This document shows positions 14,901-27,966 of a stretch of 64,000 nucleotides of DNA, piece by piece. The position numbers were made by a program, and so were the translations under genes. The DNA is taken from positions 552,829 to 616,828 of the forward strand of contig CACVBU010000050.1 in assembly GCA_902728285.1 (NCBI GenBank). Reading direction: 5' to 3'. The first letter of the stretch is position 1; each line of letters opens with the position of its first letter. The notes below the pieces were generated by a model. It worked only from the letters and a program-made list of their open reading frames with translations. It was not told the origin of the DNA and did no database searches. The stretch is from Clytia hemisphaerica (lineage: Eukaryota > Cnidaria > Hydrozoa > Leptothecata > Clytiidae).

Positions 14901-17900
14901 AATGAAAAAGATATTGTAAAGAGAGTTTAGTTTAAAAACTAGATTTTAATGATCATTAAAATTAGCATAACAATTACCATGTTCAGCTATACAGTTAAGT
15001 ATTACGATCTCCTACTGGTGTAGAAATGAGAAATAAGAGATTACTTTTTGTGTGAATGATGAGCTGATTTAAATAAAATATGCCAAGTGTTTGATCCAAG
15101 GAATTATAAGTTATCATTAGAATTCAGTTCATGCCAATATAACCATCAAAAAAGATTTGAGATCAATTTTATCAACTCTGATAAAGTGTTAATTAGAATA
15201 TCCATTTCTTAAAGATACCTTCAAGGTAAAAGAGAACTTTCATTGATAACAGGTTAACAACTGAAAAGTCGAACTCTAAATGAAAATCTCTGTAAATTTT
15301 GATCGAAATGAAAAAGATATTGTAAAGAGAGTTTAGTTTAAAAACTAGATTTTAATGATCATTAAAATTAGCATAACAATTACCATGTTCAGCTATACAG
15401 TTAAGTATTACGATCTCCTACTGGTGTAGAAATGAGAAATAAGAGATTACTTTTTGTGTGAATGATGAGCTGATTTAAATAAAATATGCCAAGTGTTTGA
15501 TCCAAGGAATTAAAAGTTATCATTAGAATTCAGTTCATGCCAATATAACCATCAAAAAAGATTTGAGATCAATTTTATCAACTCTGATAAAGTGTTAATT
15601 AGAATATCCATTTCTTAAAGATACCTTCAAGGTAAAAGAGAACTTTCATTGATAACAGGTTAACAACTGAAAAGTCGAACTCTAAATGAAAATCTCTGTA
15701 AATTTTGATCGAAATGAAAAAGATATTGTAAAGAGAGTTTAGTTTAAAAACTAGATTTTAATGATCATTAAAATTAGCATAACAATTACCATGTTCAGCT
15801 ATACAGTTAAGTATTACGATCTCCTACGGGTGTAGAAATGAGAAATAAGAGATTACTTTTTGTGCGAATGATGAGCTAATTTAGATAAAATATGCCAAGT
15901 GTTTGATCCAAGGTATTATAAGTTATCATTAGAATTCAGTTTATGCCAATATAACCATCAAAAAAGATTTGAGATCAATTTTATCAACTCTGATAAAGTG
16001 TTAATTAGAATATCCATTTCTTAAAGAAACTTCAAGGTAAAAGAGAACTTTCATTGATAACAGGTTAACAACTGAAAAGTCGAACTCTAAATGAAAATCT
16101 CTGCAAATTTTGATCGAAATGAAAAAGATATTGTAAAGAGAGTTTAGTTTAAAAACTAGATTTTAATGATCATTAAAATTAGCATAACAATTACCATGTT
16201 CAGCTATACAGTTAAGTATTACGATCTCCTACTGGTGTAGAAATGAGAAATAAGAGATTACTTTTTGTGTGAATGATGAGCTGATTTAAATAAAATATGC
16301 CAAGTGTTTGATCCAAGGTATTATAAGTTATCATTAGAATTCAGTTTATGCCAATATAACCATCAAAAAAGATTTGAGATCAATTTTATCAACTCTGATA
16401 AAGTGTTAATTAGAATATTCATTTCTTAAAGAAAACTTCAAGGTAAAAGAGAACTTTCATTGATAACAGGTTAACAACTGAAAAGTCGAACTCTAAATGA
16501 AAATCTCTGCAAATTTTGATCGAAATGAAAAAGATATTGTAAAGAGAGTTTAGTTTAAAAACTAGATTTTAATGATCATTAAAATTAGCATAACAATTAC
16601 CATGTTCAGCTATACAGTTAAGTATTACGATCTCCTACTGGTGTAGAAATGAGAAATAAGAGATTACTTTTTGTGTGAATGATGAGCTGATTTAAATAAA
16701 ATATGCCAAGTGTTTGATCCAAGGAATTAAAGTTATCATTAGAATTCAGTTCATGCCAATATAACCATCAAAAAAGATTTGAGATCAATTTTATCAACTC
16801 TGATAAAGTGTTAATTAGAATATTCATTTCTTAAAGAAAACTTCAAGGTAAAAGAGAACTTTCATTCATAACAGGTTAACAACTGAAAATTCCAGAAAAT
16901 TCGAACTCTAAATGAAAATCTCTGTAAATTTTGATCGAAATGAAAAAGATATTGTAAAGAGAGTTTAGTTTAAAAACTAGATTTTAATGATCATTAAAAT
17001 TAGCATAACAATTACCATGTTCAGCTATACAGTTAAGTATTACGATCTCCTACTGGTGTAGAAATGAGAAATAAGAGATTACTTTTTGTGCGAATGATGA
17101 GCTAATTTAGATAAAATATGCCAAGTGTTTGATCCAAGGTATTATAAGTTATCATTAGAATTCAGTTTATGCCAATATAACCATCAAAAAAGATTTGAGA
17201 TCAATTTTATCAACTCTGATAAAGTGTTAATTAGAATATTCATTTCTTAAAGAAAACTTCAAGGTAAAAGAGAACTTTCATTGATAACAGGTTAACAACT
17301 GAAAAGTCGAACTCTAAATGAAAATCTCTGCAAATTTTGATCGAAATGAAAAATATATTGTAAAGAGAGTTTAGTTTAAAAACTAGATTTTAATGATCAT
17401 TAAAATTAGCATAACAATTACCATGTTCAGCTATACAGTTAAGTATTACGATCTCCTACGGGTGTAGAAATGAGAAAAAAGAGATTACTTTTTGTGCGAA
17501 TGATGAGCTAATTTAGATAAAATATGCCAAGTGTTTGATCCAAGGTATTATAAGTTATCATTAGAATTCAGTTTATGCCAATATAACCATCAAAAAAGAT
17601 TTGAGATCAATTTTATCAACTCTGATAAAGTGTTAATTAGAATATCCATTTCTTAAAGATACCTTCAAGGTAAAAGAGAACTTTCATTGATAACAGGTTA
17701 ACAACTGAAAAGTCGAACTCTAAATGAAAATCTCTGCAAATTTTGATCGAAATGAAAAAGATATTGTAAAGAGAGTTTAGTTTAAAAACTAGATTTTAAT
17801 GATCATTAAAATTAGCATAACAATTACCATGTTCAGCTATACAGTTAAGTATTACGATCTCCTACTGGTGTAGAAATGAGAAATAAGAGATTACTTTTTG

Positions 17901-20900
17901 TGCGAATGATGAGCTAATTTAGATAAAATATGCCAAGTGTTTGATCCAAGGTATTATAAGTTATCATTAGAATTCAGTTTATGCCAATATAACCATCAAA
18001 AAAGATTTGAGATCAATTTTATCAACTCTGATAAAGTGTTAATTAGAATATCCATTTCTTAAAGAAACCTTCAAGGTAAAAGAGAACTTTCATTGATAAC
18101 AGGTTAACAACTGAAAAGTCGAACTCTAAATGAAAATCTCTGTAAATTTTGATCGAAATGAAAAAGATATTGTAAAGAGAGTTTAGTTTAAAAACTAGAT
18201 TTTAATGATCATTAAAATTAGCATAACAATTACCATGTTCAGCTATACAGTTAAGTATTACGATCTCCTACTGGTGTAGAAATGAGAAATAAGAGATTAC
18301 TTTTTGTGCGAATGATGAGCTGATTTAATATAAATATGCCAAGTGTTTGATCCAAGGAATTATAAGTTATCATTAGAATTCAGTTTATGCCAATATAACC
18401 ATCAAAAAAGATTTGAGATCAATTTTATCAACTCTGATAAAGTGTTAATTAGAATATCCATTTCTTAAAGATACCTTCAAGGTAAAAGAGAACTTTCATT
18501 GATAACAGGTTAACAACTGAAAAGTCGAACTCTAAATGAAAATCTCTGTAAATTTTGATCGAAATGAAAAATATATTGTAAAGAGAGTTTAGTTTAAAAA
18601 CTAGATTTTAATGATCATTAAAATTAGCATAACAATTACCATGTTCAGTTATACAGTTAAGTATTACGATCTGCTACTGGTGTAGAAATGAGAGATAAGA
18701 GATTACTTTTTGTGTGAATGATGAGCTGATTTAAATAAAATATGCCAAGTGTTTGATCCAAGGAATTATAAGTTATCATTAGAATTCAGTTTATGCCAAT
18801 ATAACCATCAAAAAAGATTTGAGATCAATTTTATCAACTCTGATAAAGTGTTAATTAGAATATTCATTTCTTAAAGAAAACTTCAAGGTAAAAGAGAACT
18901 TTCATTGATAACAGGTTAACAACTGAAAAGTCGAACTCTAAATGAAAATCTCTGCAAATTTTGATCGAAATGAAAAAGATATTGTAAAGAGAGTTTAGTT
19001 TAAAAACTAGATTTTAATGATCATTAAAATTAGCATAACAATTACCATGTTCAGCTATACAGTTAAGTATTACGATCTCCTACTGGTGTAGAAATGAGAA
19101 ATAAGAGATTACTTTTTGTGCGAATGATGAGCTAATTTAGATAAAATATGCCAAGTGTTTGATCCAAGGTATTATAAGTTATCATTAGAATTCAGTTTAT
19201 GCCAATATAACCATCAAAAAAGATTTGAGATCAATTTTATCAACTCTGATAAAGTGTTAATTAGAATATTCATTTCTTAAAGAAAACTTCAAGGTAAAAG
19301 AGAACTTTCATTGATAACAGGTTAACAACTGAAAAGTCGAACTCTAAATGAAAATCTCTGCAAATTTTGATCGAAATGAAAAAGATATTGTAAAGAGAGT
19401 TTAGTTTAAAAACTAGATTTTAATGATCATTAAAATTAGCATAACAATTACCATGTTCAGCTATACAGTTAAGTATTACGATCTCCTACTGGTGTAGAAA
19501 TGAGAAATAAGAGATTACTTTTTGTGCGAATGATGAGCTAATTTAGATAAAATATGCCAAGTGTTTGATCCAAGGTATTATAAGTTATCATTAGAATTCA
19601 GTTCATGCCAATATAACCATCAAGAAAGATTTGAGATCAATTTTTCCAACTCTGATAAAGTGTTAATTAGAATATTCATTTCTTAAAGAAAACTTCAAGG
19701 TAAAAGAGAACTTTCATTGATAACAGGTTAACAACTGAAAAGTCGAACTCTAAATGAAAATCTCTGCAAATTTTGATCGAAATGAAAAAGATATTGTAAA
19801 GAGAGTTTAGTTTAAAAACTAGATTTTAATGATCATTAAAATTAGCATAACAATTACCATGTTCAGCTATACAGTTAAGTATTACGATCTCCTACTGGTG
19901 TAGAAATGAGAAATAAGAGATTACTTTTTGTGCGAATGATGAGCTAATTTAGATAAAATATGCCAAGTGTTTGATCCAAGGTATTGTAAGTTATCATTAG
20001 AATTCAGTTTATGCCAATATAACCATCAAAAAAGATTTGAGATCAATTTTATCAACTCTGATAAAGTGTTAATTAGAATATCCATTTCTTAAAGATACCT
20101 TCAAGGTAAAAGAGAACTTTCATTGATAACAGGTTAACAACTGAAAAGTCGAACTCTAAATGAAAATCTCTGTAAATTTTGATCGAAATGAAAAATATAT
20201 TGTAAAGAGAGTTTAGTTTAAAAACTAGATTTTAATGATCATTAAAATTAGCATAACAATTACCATGTTCAGCTATACAGTTAAGTATTACGATCTCCTA
20301 CTGGTGTAGAAATGAGAAATAAGAGATTACTTTTTGTGCGAATGATGAGCTAATTTAGATAAAATATGCCAAGTGTTTGATCCAAGGTATTGTAAGTTAT
20401 CATTAGAATTCAGTTTATGCCAATATAACCATCAAAAAAGATTTGAGATCAATTTTATCAACTCTGATAAAGTGTTAATTAGAATATTCATTTCTTAAAG
20501 AAAACTTCAAGGTAAAAGAGAACTTTCATTGATAACAGGTTAACAACTGAAAAGTCGAACTCTAAATGAAAATCTCTGTAAATTTTGATCGAAATGAAAA
20601 GATATTGTAAAGAGAGTTTAGTTTAAAAACTAGATTTTAATGATCATTAAAATTAGCATAACAATTACCATGTTCAGTTATACAGTTAAGTATTACGATC
20701 TCCTACTGGTGTAGAAATGAGAAATAAGAGATTACTTTTTGTGTGAATGATGAGCTGATTTAAATAAAATATGCCAAGTGTTTGATCCAAGGAATTATAA
20801 GTTATCATTAGAATTCAGTTCATGCCAATATAACCATCAAAAAAGATTTGAGATCAATTTTATCAACTCTGATAAAGTGTTAATTAGAATATTCATTTCT

Positions 20901-23893
20901 TAAAGAAAACTTCAAGGTAAAAGAGAACTTTCATTGATAACAGGTTAACAACTGAAAAGTCGAACTCTAAATGAAAATCTCTGCAAATTTTGATCGAAAT
21001 GAAAAATATATTGTAAAGAGAGTTTAGTTTAAAAACTAGATTTTAATGATCATTAAAATTAGCATAACAATTACCATGTTCAGCTATACAGTTAAGTATT
21101 ACGATCTCCTACTGGTGTAGAAATGAGAAATAAGAGATTACTTTTTGTGTGAATGATGAGCTGATTTAAATAAAATATGCCAAGTGTTTGATCCAAGGAA
21201 TTATAAGTTATCATTAGAATTCAGTTCATGCCAATATAACCATCAAAAAAGATTTGAGATCAATTTTATCAACTCTGATAAAGTGTTAATTAGAATATCC
21301 ATTTCTTAAAGAAAACTTCAAGGTAAAAGAGAACTTTCATTGATAACAGGTTAACAACTGAAAAGTCGAACTCTAAATGAAAATCTCTGTAAATTTTGAT
21401 CGAAATGAAAAAGATATTGTAAAGAGAGTTTAGTTTAAAAACTAGATTTTAATGATCATTAAAATTAGCATAACAATTACCATGTTCAGCTATACAGTTA
21501 AGTATTACGATCTCCTACTGGTGTAGAAATGAGAAATAAGAGATTACTTTTTGTGCGAATGATGAGCTGATTTAGATAAAATATGCCAAGTGTTTGATCC
21601 AAGGTATTATAAGTTATCATTAGAATTCAGTTCATGCCAATATAACCATCAAGAAAGATTTGAGATCAATTTTTCCAACTCTGATAAAGTGTTAATTAGA
21701 ATATTCATTTCTTAAAGAAAACTTCAAGGTAAAAGAGAACTTTCATTGATAACAGGTTAACAACTGAAAAGTCGAACTCTAAATGAAAATCTCTGCAAAT
21801 TTTGATCGAAATGAAAAAGATATTGTAAAGAGAGTTTAGTTTAAAAACTAGATTTTAATGATCATTAAAATTAGCATAACAATTACCATGTTCAGCTATA
21901 CAGTTAAGTATTACGATCTCCTACTGGTGTAGAAATGAGAAATAAGAGATTACTTTTTGTGCGAATGATGAGCTAATTTAGATAAAATATGCCAAGTGTT
22001 TGATCCAAGGTATTGTAAGTTATCATTAGAATTCAGTTTATGCCAATATAACCATCAAAAAAGATTTGAGATCAATTTTATCAACTCTGATAAAGTGTTA
22101 ATTAGAATATCCATTTCTTAAAGATACCTTCAAGGTAAAAGAGAACTTTCATTGATAACAGGTTAACAACTGAAAAGTCGAACTCTAAATGAAAATCTCT
22201 GTAAATTTTGATCGAAATGAAAAATATATTGTAAAGAGAGTTTAGTTTAAAAACTAGATTTTAATGATCATTAAAATTAGCATAACAATTACCATGTTCA
22301 GCTATACAGTTAAGTATTACGATCTCCTACTGGTGTAGAAATGAGAAATAAGAGATTACTTTTTGTGCGAATGATGAGCTAATTTAGATAAAATATGCCA
22401 AGTGTTTGATCCAAGGTATTGTAAGTTATCATTAGAATTCAGTTTATGCCAATATAACCATCAAAAAAGATTTGAGATCAATTTTATCAACTCTGATAAA
22501 GTGTTAATTAGAATATTCATTTCTTAAAGAAAACTTCAAGGTAAAAGAGAACTTTCATTGATAACAGGTTAACAACTGAAAAGTCGAACTCTAAATGAAA
22601 ATCTCTGTAAATTTTGATCGAAATGAAAAAGATATTGTAAAGAGAGTTTAGTTTAAAAACTAGATTTTAATGATCATTAAAATTAGCATAACAATTACCA
22701 TGTTCAGTTATACAGTTAAGTATTACGATCTGCTACTGGTGTAGAAATGAGAGATAAGAGATTACTTTTTGTGTGAATGATGAGCTGATTTAAATAAAAT
22801 ATGCCAAGTGTTTGATCCAAGGAATTATAAGTTATCATTAGAATTCAGTTCATGCCAATATAACCATCAAGAAAGATTTGAGATCAATTTTTCCAACTCT
22901 GATAAAGTGTTAATTAGAATATTCATTTCTTAAAGAAAACTTCAAGGTAAAAGAGAACTTTCATTGATAACAGGTTAACAACTGAAAAGTCGAACTCTAA
23001 ATGAAAATCTCTTCAAATTTTGATCGAAATAAAAAAGATATTGTAAAGAGAGTTTAGTTTAAAAACTAGATTTTAATGATCATTAAAATTAGCATAACAA
23101 TTACCATGTTCAGCTATACAGTTAAGTATTACGATCTCCTACTGGTGTAGAAATGAGAAATAAGAGATTACTTTTTGTGCGAATGATGAGCTAATTTAGA
23201 TAAAATATGCCAAGTGTTTGATCCAAGGTATTGTAAGTTATCATTAGAATTCAGTTTATGCCAATATAACCATCAAAAAAGATTTGAGATCAATTTTATC
23301 AACTCTGATAAAGTGTTAATTAGAATATCCATTTCTTAAAGATACCATCAAGGTAAAAGAGAACTTTCATTGATAACAGGTTAACAACTGAAAAGTCGAA
23401 CTCTAAATGAAAATCTCTGTAAATTTTGATCGAAATGAAAAATATATTTTAAGAGAGTTTAGTTTAAAAACTAGATTTTAATGATCATTAAAATTAGCAT
23501 AACAATTACCATGTTCAGTTATACAGTTAAGTATTACGATCTGCTACTGGTGTAGAAATGAGAGATAAGAGATTACTTTTTGTGTGAATGATGAGCTGAT
23601 TTAAATAAAATATGCCAAGTGTTTGATCCAAGGAATTTTAAGTTATCATTAGAATTCAGTTCATGCCAATATAACCATCAAAAAAGATTTGAGATCAATT
23701 TTATCAACTCTGATAAAGTGTTAATTAGAATATTCATTTCTTAAAGAAAACTTCAAGGTAAAAGAGAACTTTCATTGATAACAGGTTAAGAACTGAAATG
23801 TCGAACTCTAAATGAAAATCTCTGCAAATTTTGATCGAAATGAAAAAGATATTGTAAAGAGAGTTTAGTTTAAAAACTAGATTTTAATGATCA
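2985..23893. repeat. Satellite array, about 405-bp monomer, roughly 51-52 copies
   Basis: The landmark ATGCCAATATAACCATCAAA recurs at about 2985, 3381, 3783, 4184, 4589, 4991, 5397, 5798, 6204, 6610 and 7015, giving a 400-406 bp period that continues to 23.9 kb. Copies are very similar, differing mostly by single substitutions and short indels. All six frames are closed by stops: no ORF above 60 codons lies between 3.1 and 24.7 kb. Two monomer subtypes are visible. A has GCGAATGATGAGCTAATTTA, GGTATTATAAG and AAAGAAAACTTC. B has GTGAATGATGAGCTGATTTA, GGAATTAAAAG and AAAGATACCTTC. The monomer is strongly AT-rich and contains palindromic AATGATCATT. The right end breaks in mid-monomer after TTTTAATGATCA. 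A centromeric or heterochromatic role is possible but not shown; I see no CENP-B-box-like motif. Confidence 0.97.
19500..22670. repeat. Higher-order duplication of five satellite monomers (about 2029 bp)
   Basis: Rare variants recur at a fixed offset. CAAGAAAGATTTGAG with TTTTTCCAACTC occurs at 19621 and 21650. GGTATTGTAAG occurs at 19980 and 22009, and again at 20386 and 22415. Each offset is 2029 bp, five monomers. The same CAAGAAAG plus GGTATTG pair appears a third time at 22868 and 23227, with the same internal spacing of 359 bp but only 1218 bp (three monomers) after the second. This indicates recent multimer duplication by unequal exchange. Confidence 0.8.
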
Positions 23894-23924
23894 AAGAAGA
23901 AAACAAATAGCCTCAGATAGCCAG

Positions 23925-24670
23925 AACTTTTGTGTCTCCTAATCCTCGATGACATGAAAAATGAATCTTTTCATATTTTGAGAAGGAGAGCTGACCAGAC
24001 TTTCAAACAGAAGTAAACAAAGCAAAAAGAAGATTAAAAAGCCAGCTAAGGTATTTGTAATATATAATGTCATTGATTACTAGAACTTACTCTTTATAAA
24101 TTCTTGATATAATTCTGAGATATAAATATTTCAAATTAGATAAGAAAACAGAGAATTAGAAATTTTGTGTCTCCTATCTCTTAAATGACAACAAAAGTGA
24201 AAAATATTATATTTTAAGCAGGAGAATCAGTCAGACTTTCAGACAGAAGTAAAAAACCAGCCTGAAAACTTTTTTATAAACTTATTCATTCCAGACACTC
24301 CCCCTAAACTTTTCCCTAAGAAATTCTTAATATAATAAAATGAGATTTCAAGTCAGGAAAGAAAGGAATCAGAGATCCAGAAATTTTGTGTCTCCTAATC
24401 CTCAATGACAAAAAAAGTGAATTTTATCATATTTTGAGAAGGAGATTTAATCAGACTTTTACCCAGAAGAAATCATAGAACCAAAAATTTTGTGTCTCCT
24501 AATCCTCAATGACAAAAAAAGTGAATTTTATCATATTTGAGAAGGAGATTTAACCAGACTTTCAAACAGAAGAAATCAGACTGCCAAAAAATTTGTTTCT
24601 CCTATACTCCTATGACAGAAAAAGTGAATTTTGTCATGTTTTGAGCAAGAGATTTGACCAGACTTTAGAA
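23925..24670. repeat. Edge repeat family, 103-bp and about 230-bp units
   Basis: TTTGTGTCTCCTA (TTTGTTTCTCCTA in the last copy) recurs at about 23929, 24164, 24385, 24488 and 24592. It is followed by ATGACA, GTGAATTTTATCATATTTTGAG and CAGACTTT. The last three copies are spaced by about 103 bp. The first two include an extra spacer of about 125 bp and so are 220-235 bp long. The family is unrelated to the 405-bp satellite that it abuts. No coding potential. Confidence 0.8.
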
Positions 24671-24893
24671 AACGTAAATATAAAAACAAAAGGGATACCT
24701 CACACAACCAGACTTTTTACTGCAGCTTTGATATCTTGACACATCTCTCTTTCTTTCTGTTTTGAAAAACCATTACGTGTATGTTATTTTCCTTTTATTT
24801 ACTGCGTGTGCGTTCGGTCGAATCGTCCTGAATGGAATAAAAGAAATTTGAATTGCACGCGCGAAAAATGATATGTTTTATTACTCTTTCGTG

Positions 24894-24970
24894 ATTGGAC
24901 GAAATACGCGTCAATGATTGGCTATTAAAACTAGACGTCAAGACACCAATCAAAACATTACCATATAAGG
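24894..24970 (+). promoter_or_regulatory. Promoter-like cluster: three CCAAT boxes, CRE-like site, CArG box
   Basis: Within 77 bp there are ATTGG at 24894 and 24917, CCAAT at 24946, GACGTCA at 24934 and CCATATAAGG at 24961-24970. The last matches the SRF-binding CArG consensus CC(A/T)6GG exactly and could also serve as a TATA-like element. CpG-containing words (ACGCGCGCG-like, ACGCGT) lie just upstream in otherwise AT-rich DNA. The cluster sits 30-160 bp before the proposed first exon at about 25000. The factors are inferred from consensus matches only. Confidence 0.5.
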
Positions 24971-25601
24971 TAATAATTACAAAAGTGCAGCGCACGCTTT
25001 GGAAATCAGAGAAAAACATTGCGATTTTTGACTTGAGTGTGGGGAATCAAAGTTTATAAATTTTTGATGCCATAACATCCAACATGCCAGGCGAAGAAAA
25101 CAGTTGATGTATTAAGGAACATTTAAACAAACAGTAAGTGAAACTTCTATAGTAATCTTTAAAAAGTCTTTTTTTTGCATTCCTTTCTAGCTAAAATAGA
25201 GTCAATCTTTAAGTCACAACAGACAGGGATTTAAGAAATCGCTCTTAGAGGATTTCACACATGTTATTACAGTTTGGAGCGTTGTTTTTTAGTTTGGTAT
25301 TATTCATTCATGCGAACATTTTCATGCTAGACCGAGTTCAAATCAAATCAAACCTCACATTTTAATAAAATTGCTCGGTTAAAGAGGTTTTATTTCAAAT
25401 TTTAATATACAGTATCCTTTTTTATCTTTGGATAAGTTGAATTTCTATGTTACTTGAATGTCTTGAAAATAGAAGATATATTGATTAGGTGAGTTTTCAA
25501 CTTGTATTCATATTTTTCTTCTTTAGGGATTATTCGAACGAGCAAAGGAGACAGCCGTAAAGATTTCCTACTGTAATTTTACATTTGCTGAATAAAGACT
25601 T

Positions 25602-26478
25602 ATGGGACATTACTTTTTGTGCAAAGCATTAAAATTGTATTCAAATGACCTGGAATGTCAAAGGTACGCACTATGATTTTATTATCCATATTTCACCTTT
25701 ACATGTTATTTCTTTTATAAGCATAACGTTTATAAGCATATGCAGGCTCAGTTTTTCGTACCTAAACAATGGCTCTATTATTTGAGAACAATACAATGAT
25801 AAGCATAATGCGAGCCTGATGTAGGGGTAGATACTTGCTTATAAAAAAAACATGTATTACATTTGCTTCATAAGGGACCGGTGTAGGACATTGCTAACCA
25901 TTCGAATTTGCAAATAATATACCCCTGTCTCACAGCCCCGGTGGAATTTTTTTCCTCAGTGGGATAAAATTTCCTGTCAAAATTCAAGTGGGAATAAAAA
26001 TTATATTGTTTCAAGTTCCAAGGTTAAGAACTCCATTCGGGATGGTTTTGGAGTGCAGTTTTTAAACATTAATTTTCGGATGGGGATGAAATCATAATCA
26101 ATTCTCAGTGGGGCTGAAATTCCCGGTAATTGTTCTACCAGGCACCAGGGACGGAATTTTTGCCAAATATTCCAGTGGGGCTGGGATCACAGCGGGTCTA
26201 TGACACAGGGGTTTAATAATGAATGAAAATTAATTTAACCTTGTAAATTTTGAGTTTATTTCAATAATATTGCTTGTAATCTTTGTTGTGATAGGATGGC
26301 ACAACATAAAGCACTTTCTGTAAATGCAATTTTAAAGTGCTGAACAATTTCAATAAATAGTTCTAATTTTTGCTTTGGTCTTTCTTACAGCTTTAGATTG
26401 GAGGAAATCAACACCATTGGACAACTCACTAACTATTACGGATTAAAGGACATTGCGGAGAGGACAACAAACAAGTGA
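25602..26478 (+). CDS. Candidate spliced small protein, 49 aa, join(25602..25663,26391..26478)
   Basis: Joining exons 2 and 3 at consensus GT and AG sites keeps one frame open from ATG 25602 to TGA 26476-26478, across a 727-bp intron. The in-frame TAA at 25593-25595 upstream supports this ATG. The product begins MGHYFLCKALKLYS and ends GLKDIAERTTNK. It has two cysteines, no obvious signal peptide or membrane segment, and a mixed helical-looking composition. I do not recognise a family. The split frame, polyadenylation signal and promoter-like cluster support a gene, but a 49-codon frame can arise by chance. The intron contains a small TIR-like insertion at 25920-26213. Confidence 0.4.
25920..26213. 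mobile_element. Possible short TIR element in the intron
   Basis: The left edge has ACCCCTGTCTCACAGCCCC, and the right edge carries the imperfect reverse complement (GGATCACAGC followed by GACACAGGGGT). Inner GTGGGAT / GGGGCTG blocks are also partly complementary. About 295 bp long, no ORF, and no clear target-site duplication, so a decayed MITE is only one reading. Confidence 0.35.
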
Positions 26479-26515
26479 AAATAGTTTTTGTAGAAATAAA
26501 TTTGATCTAAAATCT

Positions 26516-27960
26516 TTAACTTTCCTGTCTGAGTTAGCCTTTCTTTTGTTAAGAAAGTTGGTTTCTCTCGGGCTTCTCTAAAACGTAACGGTCTACAAAT
26601 AACAATAATGTCTTGACGATTTTATCTCTAAAAAGTATTTTTTGACAAAACTTTGAATATCTTAAAAGTGGTATAAGAATTTTGCAAAGATAACATGCTT
26701 CTCATGCTTTGAAGAAAAGTCAACCGGGAAAGCTTAGGAATCAGTGAAGTCCCAGAAAATGAACCAAATTGAAGATACTTTAAGCTTTCATGTCTTTTTC
26801 ATACTGGTGGAAAATATCCTGAAAAAAAATTAGACCTGACGCTAAGGTAGGATTAACTAGGCTCCGATATAAACTCGAACTAGAAATCTCTTCCTTTCCT
26901 GTTTAAACCTATGTAAAATCTTTCATCGCACTCATATTATCTTTCAAATACCGTGTCCTTCGTTTTGCACTTCCCGCACTATGATATCACTGATTTTTCC
27001 GGGTTCCTTCCAATATTTTTCCTCGGATAGCCTGATTGGAAAGGGCTTTATCTAAAGAAGAACATTTTGTGTTCACTCACGAAACTAAAACTCGCTTAAC
27101 TTTCCGAAGTTCATTGTTCACTGAGAAACCCAGAGTCCTCGGTCTTTTTTCGCTAAAAAAGCGGCAATGTATTTTTTCAATGCGATAATTTTTTATGGGG
27201 AGATATTTTTTTTGAGTTCAATCACTAAATTTTCAGACTTCGCGTAGACTTGATTTCGGAGATGTTCCTGTTTTATGAAATGCTTTAACTTTGTGACTTT
27301 TACTGCTTAGTCTTCCATGTCAGGAAGTTTAAAACTTCCTTCAAGAATATATTGCAAACATGGCTTGATTGAATTTCCTTCTGGATTTAAGTTTACCTTG
27401 TCCACCAAAAGTCTACAAATTACACTAATCATCGAAAAAACATTGCTCGAATGTGTGAATTTGGTCCCGAATTATAATATTATATCAATATCAATATTCT
27501 ATCAGAAAACATTTTAACACCAACCTAAAGATTATCATTCCCGGTTATCCAAGAAAAAATTAATTTTCAAAGATTCTGGAAAAATGACAAGAATCTTAGT
27601 AAGGTAACGAGGATCTTCTTAATAAGGTCCTGAAATCCAAACATAATTCCCATCCATAAGCCAATTTAAAATATTTCATGCATTTTTCCAAACTTGTACT
27701 TTTTTGAGCTTGAAAACAGTCATTTTTCTTAATTTAGCAATATATTGTCAAAATACCCCTTGATGGCCAAATTAAACTCCTATCATATATTTATTTTTCA
27801 AGGTATCAGCCAAATTAAAAACCTGCCAAAGTTGATCGTGTTTGATTTTGTTCGATTGAGGTAGTATTGTTTCTAGTGATTTTTGAATATTTCCCCGCTA
27901 TAAGGGGAAATATTGGTTAAAAAGGCATTTCTCCGATCCTTGGCTACTTACGCCCTTTTT
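26516..27960. other. No recognised feature
   Basis: AT-rich DNA without a convincing gene, tandem repeat or inverted-repeat element. Short open frames here look like chance: no domain-like composition and no matched splice sites that I could pair. Confidence 0.45.
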
Positions 27961-27966
27961 GCGCCC

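Larger units (their letters stand above)
25000..26515 (+). other. Candidate three-exon transcript downstream of the CCAAT/CArG cluster
   Basis: Proposed exons are about 25000-25133, 25527-25663 and 26391 to about 26515. Exon 1 ends at the donor GTAAGTG (25134). Exon 2 follows the acceptor TTCTTTAG (ending 25526) and ends AAG before GTACGC (25664). Exon 3 follows the pyrimidine-rich acceptor TTTCTTACAG (ending 26390). An AATAAA lies at 26495-26500, just after the stop codon. Exon 1 holds a short upstream frame (ATG 25084, stop 25105-25107, 7 codons). Splice sites and ends were picked by eye, and no expression evidence is available. Confidence 0.45.

Noticed and set aside
2985-23893. CRISPR-like or coding interpretation of the regular 405-bp repeat
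   Set aside because: Whole monomers are conserved with no variable spacers and all frames are closed. It is a eukaryotic satellite.
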